64,000 nucleotides of DNA from Planctomycetales bacterium ZRK34 (GTDB lineage Bacteria > Planctomycetota > Phycisphaerae > Phycisphaerales > Zrk34), in contig CP050848.1 of NCBI GenBank assembly GCA_014873095.1, forward strand, positions 310,001-374,000, given 5' to 3'. The position numbers and the translations under genes are program-made. Positions 17,435 to 26,229 of this stretch are shown here, piece after piece. The notes below the pieces were generated by a model. That model made no database searches. It saw nothing but the letters and a program-made list of their open reading frames with translations, and had not been told where the DNA came from. Each line of letters starts with the position of its first letter. Position 1 is the stretch's first letter.

Positions 17435-18478
17435 ATGCGAATGCGACGGGCGGCAGGCTGGATCATCATCGGCGTCGGAATGACGCTCGGGGGCTGTGCC
17501 TCGCAACAGGCTGCCGATGAAGGTCCGCACCCGGTCTGGCCCCCGCCGCCCGCCCAGGCGCGGATCCAGCACGAGCGAAGCTTCCGCGGCGGCGAGCACC
17601 TGGTCAAACCCTCGTTCTTCGATTCGCTGGGCACCATGTTGACCGGCACGCGCCAGCAGCCGCTGGGCGAGCCGAACTCGATCGCCGTCGAGGCGGGCCG
17701 ACTGCTGGTCGTCAGCGATCAGATGTTGCAGGGCGTACACGTGTTCGACCTGGCCACGGGGCGCGCGAATTTCCTGGACCACATCGACCACACGTATTTC
17801 GTCTCACCGGTCGGCGTGGCGATCTGCGGGAAACTTCTGGCGGTCAGCGACAGCGCATTAAAGCGCGTCGACCTGATCACTCTCAAAGGCGAGCCGATCC
17901 GCCGCATCGAAAAGCCCGACGGGTTTGTCCGCCCCACCGGCCTGGCGTTTGATCCTCGCACGCAGCACCTGTACGTCGTCGACACCGGCGCCGCGGAAGT
18001 CTGCGTGTTTGACCTCGACGGCAATCTCATCCGCAAGATCGGCCAGCCCGGCGGCGACATCGGTCAGTTCAACTTCCCCACGCATGTCTTCGTCGACGAT
18101 ACGGGCCGGCTGTATGTGACCGATTCGATGAACTTCCGCGTGCAGGTTTTCGGCGCCAACGATCAATACCTCTTCGAACTCGGCCGCCACGGTGACGCCT
18201 CCGGTCACTTCGGCGTGCCCAAGGGCATTGCCGTCGATTCGCAGGGGCACATCTACGTCGTCGACTCGTATTTCTCCAACGTGCAGATTTTCGATGACCG
18301 CGGCCGCTTCCTGCTTCACTTCGGCCAGGCGGGCAAAATCAACGGGCAGTTCGACGTGCCCACCGGCCTGGCGATCGACGACGCCGACCGCATCTACGTC
18401 GGCGACAGCCAGAACCATCGCATCCAGATCTTCCAGTACCTGGGAGCCGAATCCAATGAACCGCAGACAAAACCATAG
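17435..18478 (+). CDS. Second NHL-repeat lipoprotein
   Basis: This 347-residue lipoprotein (lipobox TLGGC, Cys21) has about six NHL blades: units such as RPTGLAFDPRTQHLYVVDTG, FPTHVFVDDTGRLYVTDS and VPKGIAVDSQGHIYVVDSY. It is a paralogue of the protein encoded at 12723-13937, with the same Pro-rich segment after the lipid anchor followed by an F-rich stretch. It sits 24 bases after the barrel gene, and its end overlaps the start of the next cytochrome gene by 23 bases. Placement between barrel and cytochrome genes suggests a scaffold or contact protein of the conduit. Confidence 0.85.
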   Translation: MRMRRAAGWIIIGVGMTLGGCASQQAADEGPHPVWPPPPAQARIQHERSFRGGEHLVKPSFFDSLGTMLTGTRQQPLGEPNSIAVEAGRLLVVSDQMLQGVHVFDLATGRANFLDHIDHTYFVSPVGVAICGKLLAVSDSALKRVDLITLKGEPIRRIEKPDGFVRPTGLAFDPRTQHLYVVDTGAAEVCVFDLDGNLIRKIGQPGGDIGQFNFPTHVFVDDTGRLYVTDSMNFRVQVFGANDQYLFELGRHGDASGHFGVPKGIAVDSQGHIYVVDSYFSNVQIFDDRGRFLLHFGQAGKINGQFDVPTGLAIDDADRIYVGDSQNHRIQIFQYLGAESNEPQTKP

Positions 18479-20273
18479 TGCCTCCTCTCCCTTAAGGGAG
18501 AGGCTGGGTGAGGGTGAATCGATGACCACAGGTTCACACCGAACAACTACACACCCCTTCGGCCGCCGAACCCTCACCCCACCCCTCTCCCTGAAAGGGA
18601 GAGGGAGTCTGCTCGCCGCCGCGATCGTGCTGTCGGCCGCAACCGCCCCGCTGCTCGCCCAACAGGGCCAGGGCTCCGAGGTCGAAATGACACGCCACAA
18701 CCTGACCGCCAGCGGGCCCGGCCCCATCAAAACCACCTTCGCCGGCGAGTCGTGCATCTTCTGTCACACCCCCCATGCCGCCAACCCCGTCGCGCCCCTG
18801 TGGAACCGCGAAGACCCCGGCACCTTCTACCTCACCTACGAATCATCCACCCTCGTCGCCGACGTCGGCCAGCCCACCGGCTCCTCCCGCCTGTGCCTGA
18901 GTTGCCACGACGGCACCATCGCCCTCGGCCAGGTCTACAACTCCAAAAACATCTCAGGCGGATCGATCTACATCTCCTCGGCCGATCGTGGCTACATCGG
19001 CACCGACCTCCGCGACGACCACCCGATCTCGTTCACCTATGACTCGTCGCTGGCCGTCCGCAAAGGCGAGATGCGCGACCCGGCGACGCTGCCGTCCACG
19101 CTGCCTCTGGACCACAACCAGCAGATGCAGTGCACCACCTGTCACGATCCGCATGATGATTCGCTCGGTGATTTCCTCCGCATGAGCAATCTCGAATCGA
19201 ATCTCTGCCGCACGTGTCATCAGCTCAGCGACTACCCCCTCTCGGCCCACGCCACCTCGACCGCCCCGCTGAGCAGCGCCACCAGCGAGCAGTGGGACAA
19301 CCTGCTGGCGACCAGCGTTCGCTCCGCCGGCTGTGAAAGCTGCCACCGCCCCCATGCCGCCGGCGGCATGCAGCGACTGTTGCGACACGAAGCCGAAGAA
19401 GACAACTGCCTGAATTGTCACGACGGCGGCGTGGCGGATAAAAACCTGCTCGCCGCGTTCAACAAGATCTCCACCCACCCGGTCAACCTGTCGACCGGCC
19501 TGCACGATCCGACCGAAGACCCGCAGACCATGGCCAAACACGTCGAATGCGCCGATTGTCATGATCCGCACCGCACCGGGTCCGGTCCCGCCGCCAGCGC
19601 GCCGCTGGTTCGGCCTGCCATGTACGGCGTGTCCGGCCTCAGCTCGACGGGTGTGAAGATGGACCAGGCGGTCAACGAATTCCAGGTCTGCTACAAGTGT
19701 CACTCGGTCCGCAATTTCGCCCAGCCGGTGGTCAACCGCGTGCTCGGCGACAACAACATCTCCAACGAGTTCTCCCCGTCCAACGCGAGCTACCACCCCG
19801 TCGAAACCCAAGGCCGCAGCACCGATGTGCCGAGCCTGCTGCAGGATTACAACACCACCAGCGTGATCTACTGCACCGACTGCCACGGCTCCGATGACGC
19901 CACCGGCCCACAAGGCCCGCACGGTTCGCAGTACGACCCGCTGCTCGTGGCCAATTACGATACCCGTGACAACATCGGCGAAAGCCCGCAGGCGTTCGCC
20001 CTCTGCTACCAGTGCCACAGCCGCGCCAGCATCCTCGCCGACGAAAGCTTCAAGGGCCATCGCAAGCACATCGTCGAGTACAAGACCGCCTGCGCCACGT
20101 GTCACGACCCGCACGGCGTGCAGAGCAACTCCAACCTGATCAACTTCGATTCGCAGGTGGTCACCCCGCTGGCCGGCGTCGGCGGACCGACCTTCACCGA
20201 CACCGGCTTCCGCAGCGGCTCATGCACCCTGAGCTGTCACGGCAAGCCACACAACAACCTCGCGTATCCGTAA
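18456..20273 (+). CDS. Twelve-haem c-type cytochrome, signal peptide carrying a repeat insertion
   Basis: This 605-residue exported multiheme cytochrome has eleven CXXCH sites (CIFCH, CLSCH, CTTCH, CRTCH, CESCH, CLNCH, CADCH, CYKCH, CTDCH, CYQCH, CATCH) plus one CX3CH near the C terminus (CTLSCH). The hydrophobic signal core (SLLAAAIVLS) does not begin until about residue 50. The preceding 40 residues are encoded by a palindromic interspersed repeat (18482-18607), so the n-region is abnormally long. ATG 18456 has GGGAG upstream; ATG 18522, inside the repeat, has its own GAGGGTGAA and may be used instead. It is the last gene of the barrel operon and is followed by a REPIN. Confidence 0.85.
   Translation: MNRRQNHSASSPLRERLGEGESMTTGSHRTTTHPFGRRTLTPPLSLKGRGSLLAAAIVLSAATAPLLAQQGQGSEVEMTRHNLTASGPGPIKTTFAGESCIFCHTPHAANPVAPLWNREDPGTFYLTYESSTLVADVGQPTGSSRLCLSCHDGTIALGQVYNSKNISGGSIYISSADRGYIGTDLRDDHPISFTYDSSLAVRKGEMRDPATLPSTLPLDHNQQMQCTTCHDPHDDSLGDFLRMSNLESNLCRTCHQLSDYPLSAHATSTAPLSSATSEQWDNLLATSVRSAGCESCHRPHAAGGMQRLLRHEAEEDNCLNCHDGGVADKNLLAAFNKISTHPVNLSTGLHDPTEDPQTMAKHVECADCHDPHRTGSGPAASAPLVRPAMYGVSGLSSTGVKMDQAVNEFQVCYKCHSVRNFAQPVVNRVLGDNNISNEFSPSNASYHPVETQGRSTDVPSLLQDYNTTSVIYCTDCHGSDDATGPQGPHGSQYDPLLVANYDTRDNIGESPQAFALCYQCHSRASILADESFKGHRKHIVEYKTACATCHDPHGVQSNSNLINFDSQVVTPLAGVGGPTFTDTGFRSGSCTLSCHGKPHNNLAYP
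18482..18607 (+). repeat. Palindromic interspersed element inside a cytochrome gene
   Basis: Two hairpins (CCTCTCCC with GGGAGAGG near 18485-18503, and CCCTCTCC with a matching arm near 18583-18606) flank a spacer of about 50 bases. Their inner arms GGGTGAGGGT and ACCCTCACCC are complementary. A second copy in the same orientation and frame lies at 21450-21573 within another cytochrome gene. Its translation includes SSPLRERLGEGES and LTPPLSLKGRG. Confidence 0.85.
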
Positions 20274-20298
20274 AACCAATCTGAAAGAATCAACTGCA

Positions 20299-20363
20299 AC
20301 AGCCGGGCCGCTACGCGGCCCTGGTTTCATGCAAAGACCAGGGCCGCGTAGCGGTCCGGCTGT
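20299..20363. repeat. REPIN: two inverted REP-like units
   Basis: Two copies of the roughly 26-bp unit seen at 12601 face each other (20299-20324 and 20337-20363), separated by 12 bases, with only one mismatch between the arms. A very stable long hairpin would form between the convergent genes ending at 20273 and 20391, and it may also act as a terminator. Confidence 0.85.
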
Positions 20364-20390
20364 TAGCGCGTGTTCAACAGAATGATGTCA

Positions 20391-21407
20391 TCAAGGCTGC
20401 GGGGGTGTGGCGGTCGGAGCTTCGGTGGCGCGGCGGGATTCATACGCTGCACGGAAAGCTTCAGTCGCCTTCTCGAATTTCCCGTCATGCTGATACGCCC
20501 GGCCCAGGTCGTAGTAACACTCGGCCGGGGCGGGGTTCTGCTTGACGGATTCGACCAGCTCGGTGCGAGCCTTGTCCCATTCACCCATCGCAGCCAGGGC
20601 CCGGCCGCGCACGGCATGTATCTGCCACGCGGCGATATTGTCAGCCTTGATCTGGTCGAGCGTCTGCAGCGCGTCGGCGGGTTTGCCGGTCATCACCATG
20701 ATCCGGCCGATGGCGAGCTTGACCCGCGGATCATCCGGCTGAATCTCCTGGGCGCGCTTCAGTTCATCCAGCGCCTGGGTGTACAACCCCTGCGCGATCA
20801 GCCGCTGGGCGACCGCGAGATGACGATCGGTGATGTGCTGCGGCGTGGCGGCGACGACGTCGTGTGAAGCCAGCCGCTTTTTCAACGTCGGCTCGTCGAT
20901 GGCGCCCGAGGCGAAGTCGAGGTAGGCGTTGACATCCTTGATGTAGGTCGTGGTCAAACCGCCGATGTGGGCGACCCACTTGCCGTCGGACCCGACGATG
21001 AGCGTGGTCGGCCAGGCGCGGGCCTTGCCGGCGTCAGAGATCTTGTAGTCCGGATCGGCGAGGACGGGCCGATTCCATGCGGCCAGTTCACCGAGGCGGC
21101 GGGCGTCGATGGTGGCGTTGGTTCCGCTGACCACGGCCATGGCCTGCACCTTCGGCCGCTCGGCGAGAATCCGCTGCACGTTGGCCAGCGCTTCATGACT
21201 GCGCTGCTGACCAACCATGACGTACACGATCACCGTCACCGCATCGGACTTGGGCACGGTGATGGGCGTGTCCTTGATGTCCTGCGTTTTGAGCATGAAT
21301 GTTTTGACATCGCCGGGCGCCGGGGCGGCGGGCTTATCGTCGGCGGCGATCACCGGCACAGCCAGCATGGCGGTCAAGGCGAGTGTGTGAATGATCTGGC
21401 GCATCAT
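20391..21407 (-). CDS. Exported thioredoxin-fold protein with TPR repeats
   Basis: This 338-residue protein has a Sec signal (cleavage near VIAA, residue 22), a thioredoxin-like domain (about residues 35-165) and three to four tetratricopeptide repeats after residue 190 (LIAQGLYTQALDELKRAQEI; CYYDLGRAYQHDGKFEKATE). The thioredoxin-like domain has no CXXC motif, so a redox-active disulfide is unlikely; a binding or assembly role is more plausible. AGGAG precedes the ATG. The start overlaps the stop of the upstream 15-site cytochrome by four bases (ATGA). It is the last gene of the operon that begins at 28392. Confidence 0.85.
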   Translation of the reverse strand: MMRQIIHTLALTAMLAVPVIAADDKPAAPAPGDVKTFMLKTQDIKDTPITVPKSDAVTVIVYVMVGQQRSHEALANVQRILAERPKVQAMAVVSGTNATIDARRLGELAAWNRPVLADPDYKISDAGKARAWPTTLIVGSDGKWVAHIGGLTTTYIKDVNAYLDFASGAIDEPTLKKRLASHDVVAATPQHITDRHLAVAQRLIAQGLYTQALDELKRAQEIQPDDPRVKLAIGRIMVMTGKPADALQTLDQIKADNIAAWQIHAVRGRALAAMGEWDKARTELVESVKQNPAPAECYYDLGRAYQHDGKFEKATEAFRAAYESRRATEAPTATPPQP

Positions 21408-23143
21408 GGTAGAGCTCCTGGAATCTTCGCTGGCGCGGCGGGCGTCTGGCCCCCTCTCCCTTCCAGGGAGAGGGCCGGGGTGAGGGTCGGACGTTCGACG
21501 AGCGCCGACGTTGATGGCAACAAACGACCTGTGGACGATTCACCCTCACCCGACCTCTGCCTCAAGGGAGAGGAGGTTGCATCGACCTGCTGCTTGCCGG
21601 GTTCGGCTTCGGGCTTGGGCTCGGCGGCATCGTCGGCCTTGGGTTTGTCCGGCGATGAGTCGATGGGCTCGGGCTGAGGCAGATGATCGTTGACGGGATT
21701 GTCACGATCGTAGCGGAGGGTCTGATGGCAACCGGTCGAGCAGCTTCCGCCGGTCGGCGTGGGCTTGTAGTTGATCGGCAGTTCCCAGTCGCTGGAGCCG
21801 TAGGGCACGGCATCGCGGATGATGTGGGCGTGGTCGGAGGTGTGCGTGTCATGGCAGGCGCGACACGTGCGGCCGCGCTTGGTGCGATTCACATGCACAT
21901 AGTGAAGATTGCGGTCGCCATCGCGGAAGTTGGTCAGGCGGTCGACCTTGGGTTCGAGCACCATGTTGCGGTCGTGACAATCGAAGCAGAGGTTGTAAGC
22001 CTCGACATTGAACGGCTGATAGAACTTGGTCGGGTAGTCGGCCGCGAGCAGGCGGGAGTGGTCAGAGCCGTGGACATTGTGACAACCGCCGCAGCTACCA
22101 TCGCGCACCGGGCCGTGTTTGACGTTGCCCGGCTTGGTCAGATTCAACACGGCGGGAACGATGACCTTGCCTTCCTGCTCGATGGGCTTGTCGTGGCACT
22201 TGAGGCAGACGTTGACGGGCCGATCCTTCATGAGGCTGGCGAGTTCACCGCCGTGAGGCGTGTGACAGTTGGCGCAGCCGCCCTCTTCGGTCACGGCGGC
22301 ATGTTTGTACTTGGCGTCGACGACCGACTGGCGGACATCTTCATGACATGTGCCGGCGCAGAGCTTCAGCGGCTCGGCCTTGGTGACCATGTGAAATTGC
22401 GAGGCATGGGGGTCGTGACAATCCAGGCAGCTTTTCTCGACGGGCTCGTGTTTGATCGGCATCAGGTCAAGCTGCTTGCTCATTTCCTTGTGACACCCGA
22501 GGCACAAGTCACGGCCGGTGCGGACGAGCAGCTTTTCGTTGCTGGAAGTATGAGCCTGGTGGCACCCGCCGCAATCGCCGGAAGCGACCGGGCCATGCAC
22601 GGACTGATAGCCCTTGTTGTAGTTGCTCTTGTCGTGACACTTCACGCACATGGGCCCGAAGGTTTCGGACTGCAGGAAGCGAAGGTCGTTGCCGCCGTGC
22701 GGATTGTGGCAGCCCATGCAGTCGCCTTCGAGCAGGGGCTTGTGCACGACAGGGGCGTTGTTAGTTTCAACGATGTGGCAGAAGGTGCAAAGCTGCTTGG
22801 GCTCGCGTTTCAGTTCGAATTTGTGCTGCTTGACGTCGGAATACTTGTGGCAGGCATCGCAGGAGTCGACGTTGACGGGGCCGTGCAGAACGCGGTGCTG
22901 CTTGACGCCGGGGTGGCAGTCGGCGGTGACGCAGGTGTTCATGGGCACGGCCGTCATCGGGGCGTCGACCTTCGACGGGGCGACCAGCGGCGGATCGACG
23001 ACCCGCGGGGCCGGCGGCGGCGTGGTCGGGGCCGTCGGGGCCGGGGTCGGCTTCGGGTCGGGCGGTGTTTGCGGTGGCGCGACAACCTGTGCCATCAGCG
23101 GCACGGTAAGCACCAGCAACATCCATGGTGCGCGACGAATCAT
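21404..23143 (-). CDS. Multiheme c-type cytochrome with 15 haem sites
   Basis: This 579-residue exported protein (signal to about residue 19, then a Pro/Thr-rich linker) has fifteen putative haem attachments: twelve CXXCH, one CX4CH (CVTADCH) and two CX3CH (CAGTCH, CSTGCH). Many are in the doubled-CXXCH arrangement (for example CMGCH then CVKCH, each followed by NPHGG- or DPHAS-like distal histidines). It is a tandem paralogue of the next gene, with haem sites in the same order. The C terminus, after a Pro/Glu/Lys linker, contains about 45 residues encoded by a palindromic repeat (21450-21573). It overlaps its neighbours by ATGA on both sides. The likely role is periplasmic electron carriage. 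Confidence 0.87.
   Translation of the reverse strand: MIRRAPWMLLVLTVPLMAQVVAPPQTPPDPKPTPAPTAPTTPPPAPRVVDPPLVAPSKVDAPMTAVPMNTCVTADCHPGVKQHRVLHGPVNVDSCDACHKYSDVKQHKFELKREPKQLCTFCHIVETNNAPVVHKPLLEGDCMGCHNPHGGNDLRFLQSETFGPMCVKCHDKSNYNKGYQSVHGPVASGDCGGCHQAHTSSNEKLLVRTGRDLCLGCHKEMSKQLDLMPIKHEPVEKSCLDCHDPHASQFHMVTKAEPLKLCAGTCHEDVRQSVVDAKYKHAAVTEEGGCANCHTPHGGELASLMKDRPVNVCLKCHDKPIEQEGKVIVPAVLNLTKPGNVKHGPVRDGSCGGCHNVHGSDHSRLLAADYPTKFYQPFNVEAYNLCFDCHDRNMVLEPKVDRLTNFRDGDRNLHYVHVNRTKRGRTCRACHDTHTSDHAHIIRDAVPYGSSDWELPINYKPTPTGGSCSTGCHQTLRYDRDNPVNDHLPQPEPIDSSPDKPKADDAAEPKPEAEPGKQQVDATSSPLRQRSGEGESSTGRLLPSTSALVERPTLTPALSLEGRGGQTPAAPAKIPGALP
21450..21573 (-). repeat. Second copy of the palindromic element, in the cytochrome 3' end
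   Basis: It has the same hairpin-spacer-hairpin layout as 18482-18607 and is read in the same frame by the host gene: SSPLRQRSGEGES, then LTPALSLEGRG. The spacer begins GGTGAATCG in both copies, which shows common origin. Confidence 0.85.
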
Positions 23144-24654
23144 GGGTCGCTCCTGAACACTGTAGCCGGCTCGTGATTGACCGGCTCGTTTCGGTTGTAT
23201 TGCATCGGTTCATGACAGCCCGGCGAGCAGCTTCCGCCGCTGAGGCTGCGTACAAATCGGATCGGCAACGGCCAGTCGCTGCCTTCAAACGGCACAGCGT
23301 CGGCGATGTGCAGCGGGTGATCGGACCCGTGAATCGCATGGCACGCCTTGCAGGTGCGACCTTTTTCGTCGCGGTGTACATGCAGGTAGTGCAGATTCAG
23401 ATCGCCGTCGCGGAAGTTGGTCAGACTGTCGGTGCGCTCGTAGCGGACGAGGTCGGCGGTGTGGCAGTCGAAGCACAGGCCGTAGTTTTCGATGTTGAAC
23501 GTGGCGTAGAACCGATCGGGGAACGGCTCGCGGAGCAGATTGAGGTTGGTCGAGCCGTGCGTGTTGTGACAGCCGGAGCAGTCGCCGGATTCGACCGGGC
23601 CGTGCAGGTAGGGTTTGTTCAACACGGCGGTCATGTCGGGCACAACGCGACCGGACTTGGCTTCAATGCGCTGGTTGTGACAGTTCAGGCAGAGGTCGTT
23701 TTCTCGCCCGGCCAGCAGCTTGCGAACGCTTGAGCCGTGCGGGTCGTGACAGTTCACGCAACTGCGTTCATCGTCGAGCGCTTCGTGTTTGACCGACGCG
23801 ACCTGAATCTGCTCGGTGGTTTTTTCATGACAGCTCAGGCAGTTTTCACGGACCGGCTGTTCGAGCATGCGGGGGTTGTCGGAGGTGTGAGCGTTGTGGC
23901 AGGTGGTGCACTGCTTGGTGGCCGGCTCATGTTTGAGCGTGACAAGCTGCAGGCGCTCGTCGATGCCGGTGTGACACGACAAGCAGTGCTGCGGCCCTTC
24001 GCCGCCGCGCAGGAGCGCTTTGGTGTTTGACTGATGCGGGAAGTGGCAGACCGTGCACTGCTGCTCGGCGAAGGGACTGTGTGCGAATTTTTTAACGGGG
24101 ATGTCGTGACAGGAGCGGCATAGCTGGCCGACGGTGTCGTGGGTCAGCAGGAATTTATTGTCGGCAACGTGGGGCTTGTGGCATGACATGCAACCGTTTT
24201 CGGTCACGGCGACGTGTTGATGCTGCTGGGTGCCGGCGACGGTGTGACAGAAGGTGCACAGGTTGTTGGCCTGCCGTTTGAGCGGGAAGGTGTGATTGCC
24301 GGTGTCGGGCTCGTGGCAGGCTTCACAGGTGCCGGAGACCAGCGGGCCGTGCAGTCGCGGCGCGGCGGCGTAGTCGGCGTGACACCCGGAAGTGATGCAC
24401 GTGGCGCCGGCCGGCATCGGGGCGGTCGGCTTGGGCTCGGGCACGGCGTCGGGTTTGATCGTCAACGCCAACGGGTTGAACAATGCCTGCTGCTCGTACT
24501 GCACGGAGGAGACGCCGGGGGTTGAGCCGCGCGGTTTTTTCGGCGCCGCCTGTTCTTCGTCATGACCGCACCCGCCCAGCGTCATCAACAACAGAATCAA
24601 CATCACACCGATGTAGATGCTGCTTCGAATCGGGCTTTGCGAGGGCTGCTTCAT
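23140..24654 (-). CDS. Multiheme lipoprotein cytochrome with 15 haem sites
   Basis: This 504-residue lipoprotein (lipobox TLGGC, Cys29) has thirteen CXXCH sites, one CX4CH (CITSGCH) and one CX3CH (CSPGCH). The order of sites and flanking motifs (RDGDLNLHYLHVHRDEKGR, GSDWPLPIRF) matches the gene at 21404-23143, so the two arose by tandem duplication. The latter lacks the lipid anchor, which suggests one anchored and one soluble form. ATGA overlap with the downstream gene and a 5-base gap to the upstream NapC-like gene indicate a tight operon. Confidence 0.88.
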   Translation of the reverse strand: MKQPSQSPIRSSIYIGVMLILLLMTLGGCGHDEEQAAPKKPRGSTPGVSSVQYEQQALFNPLALTIKPDAVPEPKPTAPMPAGATCITSGCHADYAAAPRLHGPLVSGTCEACHEPDTGNHTFPLKRQANNLCTFCHTVAGTQQHQHVAVTENGCMSCHKPHVADNKFLLTHDTVGQLCRSCHDIPVKKFAHSPFAEQQCTVCHFPHQSNTKALLRGGEGPQHCLSCHTGIDERLQLVTLKHEPATKQCTTCHNAHTSDNPRMLEQPVRENCLSCHEKTTEQIQVASVKHEALDDERSCVNCHDPHGSSVRKLLAGRENDLCLNCHNQRIEAKSGRVVPDMTAVLNKPYLHGPVESGDCSGCHNTHGSTNLNLLREPFPDRFYATFNIENYGLCFDCHTADLVRYERTDSLTNFRDGDLNLHYLHVHRDEKGRTCKACHAIHGSDHPLHIADAVPFEGSDWPLPIRFVRSLSGGSCSPGCHEPMQYNRNEPVNHEPATVFRSDP

Positions 24655-24659
24655 ACGGT

Positions 24660-26219
24660 TTAGCGGGTGCTGACCGCGGCGGGCGCGGTCGTGTTAGGTG
24701 TCTGTGAATCCGTGGTTTTGGTCGTGCTGTCAATCACACGCTGAGCGTTTTCGATCACGACATTGAGCAGGGCTGTGGAATAGGTCACGTTGTGAACCCC
24801 GCGGCCGGATTCAACAAGCTGCAGGTTGGTGTGAGCATCGTCCATCAGGCGCTGCAATTCAAGCTTCTTCGAGGCGGACAACGAAGACGCAGCAGCCAGC
24901 GCGGCGTCCGCCTGGCTGGAGGCCTTGCTGGCGCGGGCCAGGTGGTCATCCATGGTCGACTTCCACTCGGCGAGGCGGCCTTCGTAATCCTTCTCGTGAC
25001 AATAGTCGCACGACTGCTGCGTGGTCAGGTAAGTCTTGCCGGAAAACTCGGCGACCAGCCCGGTGGTATCAACGCTGCGGTGGCAGGCGATACAGTCGAC
25101 CTGGGCGCGGAACATGGGGCTGGGCATATTTTCAACGCCGCGCCCGCCGGTGCCGGAATACAGCAGTCGCGCCCCGCCGTGCAACCCGCCGTGGCACTGG
25201 GCGCAACCGCCGGCGTTCGCCAGCGCCGCGGCGCCGTTGATCGCGCCGTGATCCGTGTCAGGCACGGACGCTTGAAGGTTGTGCATGATGCGCGTGTGAC
25301 AGTTGGTGCATTCGACCTTGTGTTCGGTCACGTGCTGCTGATGCAGGAAGTCGGTCTCACCATAGCGGGCGAGCTGCTCGGGCTGGTTGTGACACGACCA
25401 GCAATACTGGCGCGGCACCGATCCATCGCCGGCGATCGCATCCGAGTGGCAGTTTTCACACGACACCCCGCGATCGACGTATTTTTCATGAACGAAGTCG
25501 CCCGTCGACAGGCGCACGGTCAACTTCGGCGAATCGTGACACGCCCGGCACCCGCCGAGTGTTTCATCATGGCGGCCGTGCTCGAATCCCTTGAAGTGGC
25601 AAAGGAAGCAACTGTCGGTGGTGACGACGATGTGCTTGCCCTGCACCATCTGCGAGTGACACGACACGCAACGAAGCTGCTTGCCGCGCCGCAGTTCGGT
25701 CAGGTGCGGCGTGTGATCGAACTTGATCGTCACGTCGTGCCCGCTGGTCGATTTCACGGTCCAGTCGACCTTGCCTTCGAGCACGCGCGTTTCGTGACAC
25801 CCGCTGCGCAGACATGATGAGTCATGCACCTCGGCGTGGGGCTTCGAGCCGTACGTGCCGGTGATGTATTTGGCGAGCTGACTGGACGCTTCGAACTTGC
25901 CCTTGACGGTATTGGCGAGCCCGGGCTCGAAGTGACATTCGGGACAGGCGACGTTTTTATGTGTCGACTCGTGCCAGGCGCGATAGTACGGCTCCATCAG
26001 GTGACACGACCGGCAGAAATCCGGCTGCATGGAGTATTCCATGAACGCCGCATTGCCCGCCAGAAACAACACGCCCAGCGCCACCCAGTGCCAGAACGTC
26101 GGCACCAGCTTGATGAAGCGCCCCTGCCGTCGGCGAAGGCCCATCCAACGCATCCACTTGGGCCGATCCTTCAGCGGGTCGAATCCGGATGACGGTTGCG
26201 ATTGTTTTTCGTCGACCAT
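24660..26219 (-). CDS. NapC/NirT-like twelve-haem membrane cytochrome
   Basis: This 519-residue protein has one N-terminal transmembrane helix (about residues 42-62) followed by a NapC/NirT-type tetrahaem-like start (MEYSMQPDFCRSCHLMEPYY, CPECHFEPG). Further haem sites run to about residue 420: eleven CXXCH and one CX4CH (CLRSGCH). The C terminus is a helical, Ala/Ser-rich region without haem. NapC/NirT proteins take electrons from quinol to periplasmic partners; here the extended haem chain could pass them to the adjacent 15-site proteins. AAGGAG lies upstream of the ATG. The gene follows the cytochrome b fusion by 10 bases. Confidence 0.88.
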   Translation of the reverse strand: MVDEKQSQPSSGFDPLKDRPKWMRWMGLRRRQGRFIKLVPTFWHWVALGVLFLAGNAAFMEYSMQPDFCRSCHLMEPYYRAWHESTHKNVACPECHFEPGLANTVKGKFEASSQLAKYITGTYGSKPHAEVHDSSCLRSGCHETRVLEGKVDWTVKSTSGHDVTIKFDHTPHLTELRRGKQLRCVSCHSQMVQGKHIVVTTDSCFLCHFKGFEHGRHDETLGGCRACHDSPKLTVRLSTGDFVHEKYVDRGVSCENCHSDAIAGDGSVPRQYCWSCHNQPEQLARYGETDFLHQQHVTEHKVECTNCHTRIMHNLQASVPDTDHGAINGAAALANAGGCAQCHGGLHGGARLLYSGTGGRGVENMPSPMFRAQVDCIACHRSVDTTGLVAEFSGKTYLTTQQSCDYCHEKDYEGRLAEWKSTMDDHLARASKASSQADAALAAASSLSASKKLELQRLMDDAHTNLQLVESGRGVHNVTYSTALLNVVIENAQRVIDSTTKTTDSQTPNTTAPAAVSTR

Positions 26220-26229
26220 GATCGACTCC

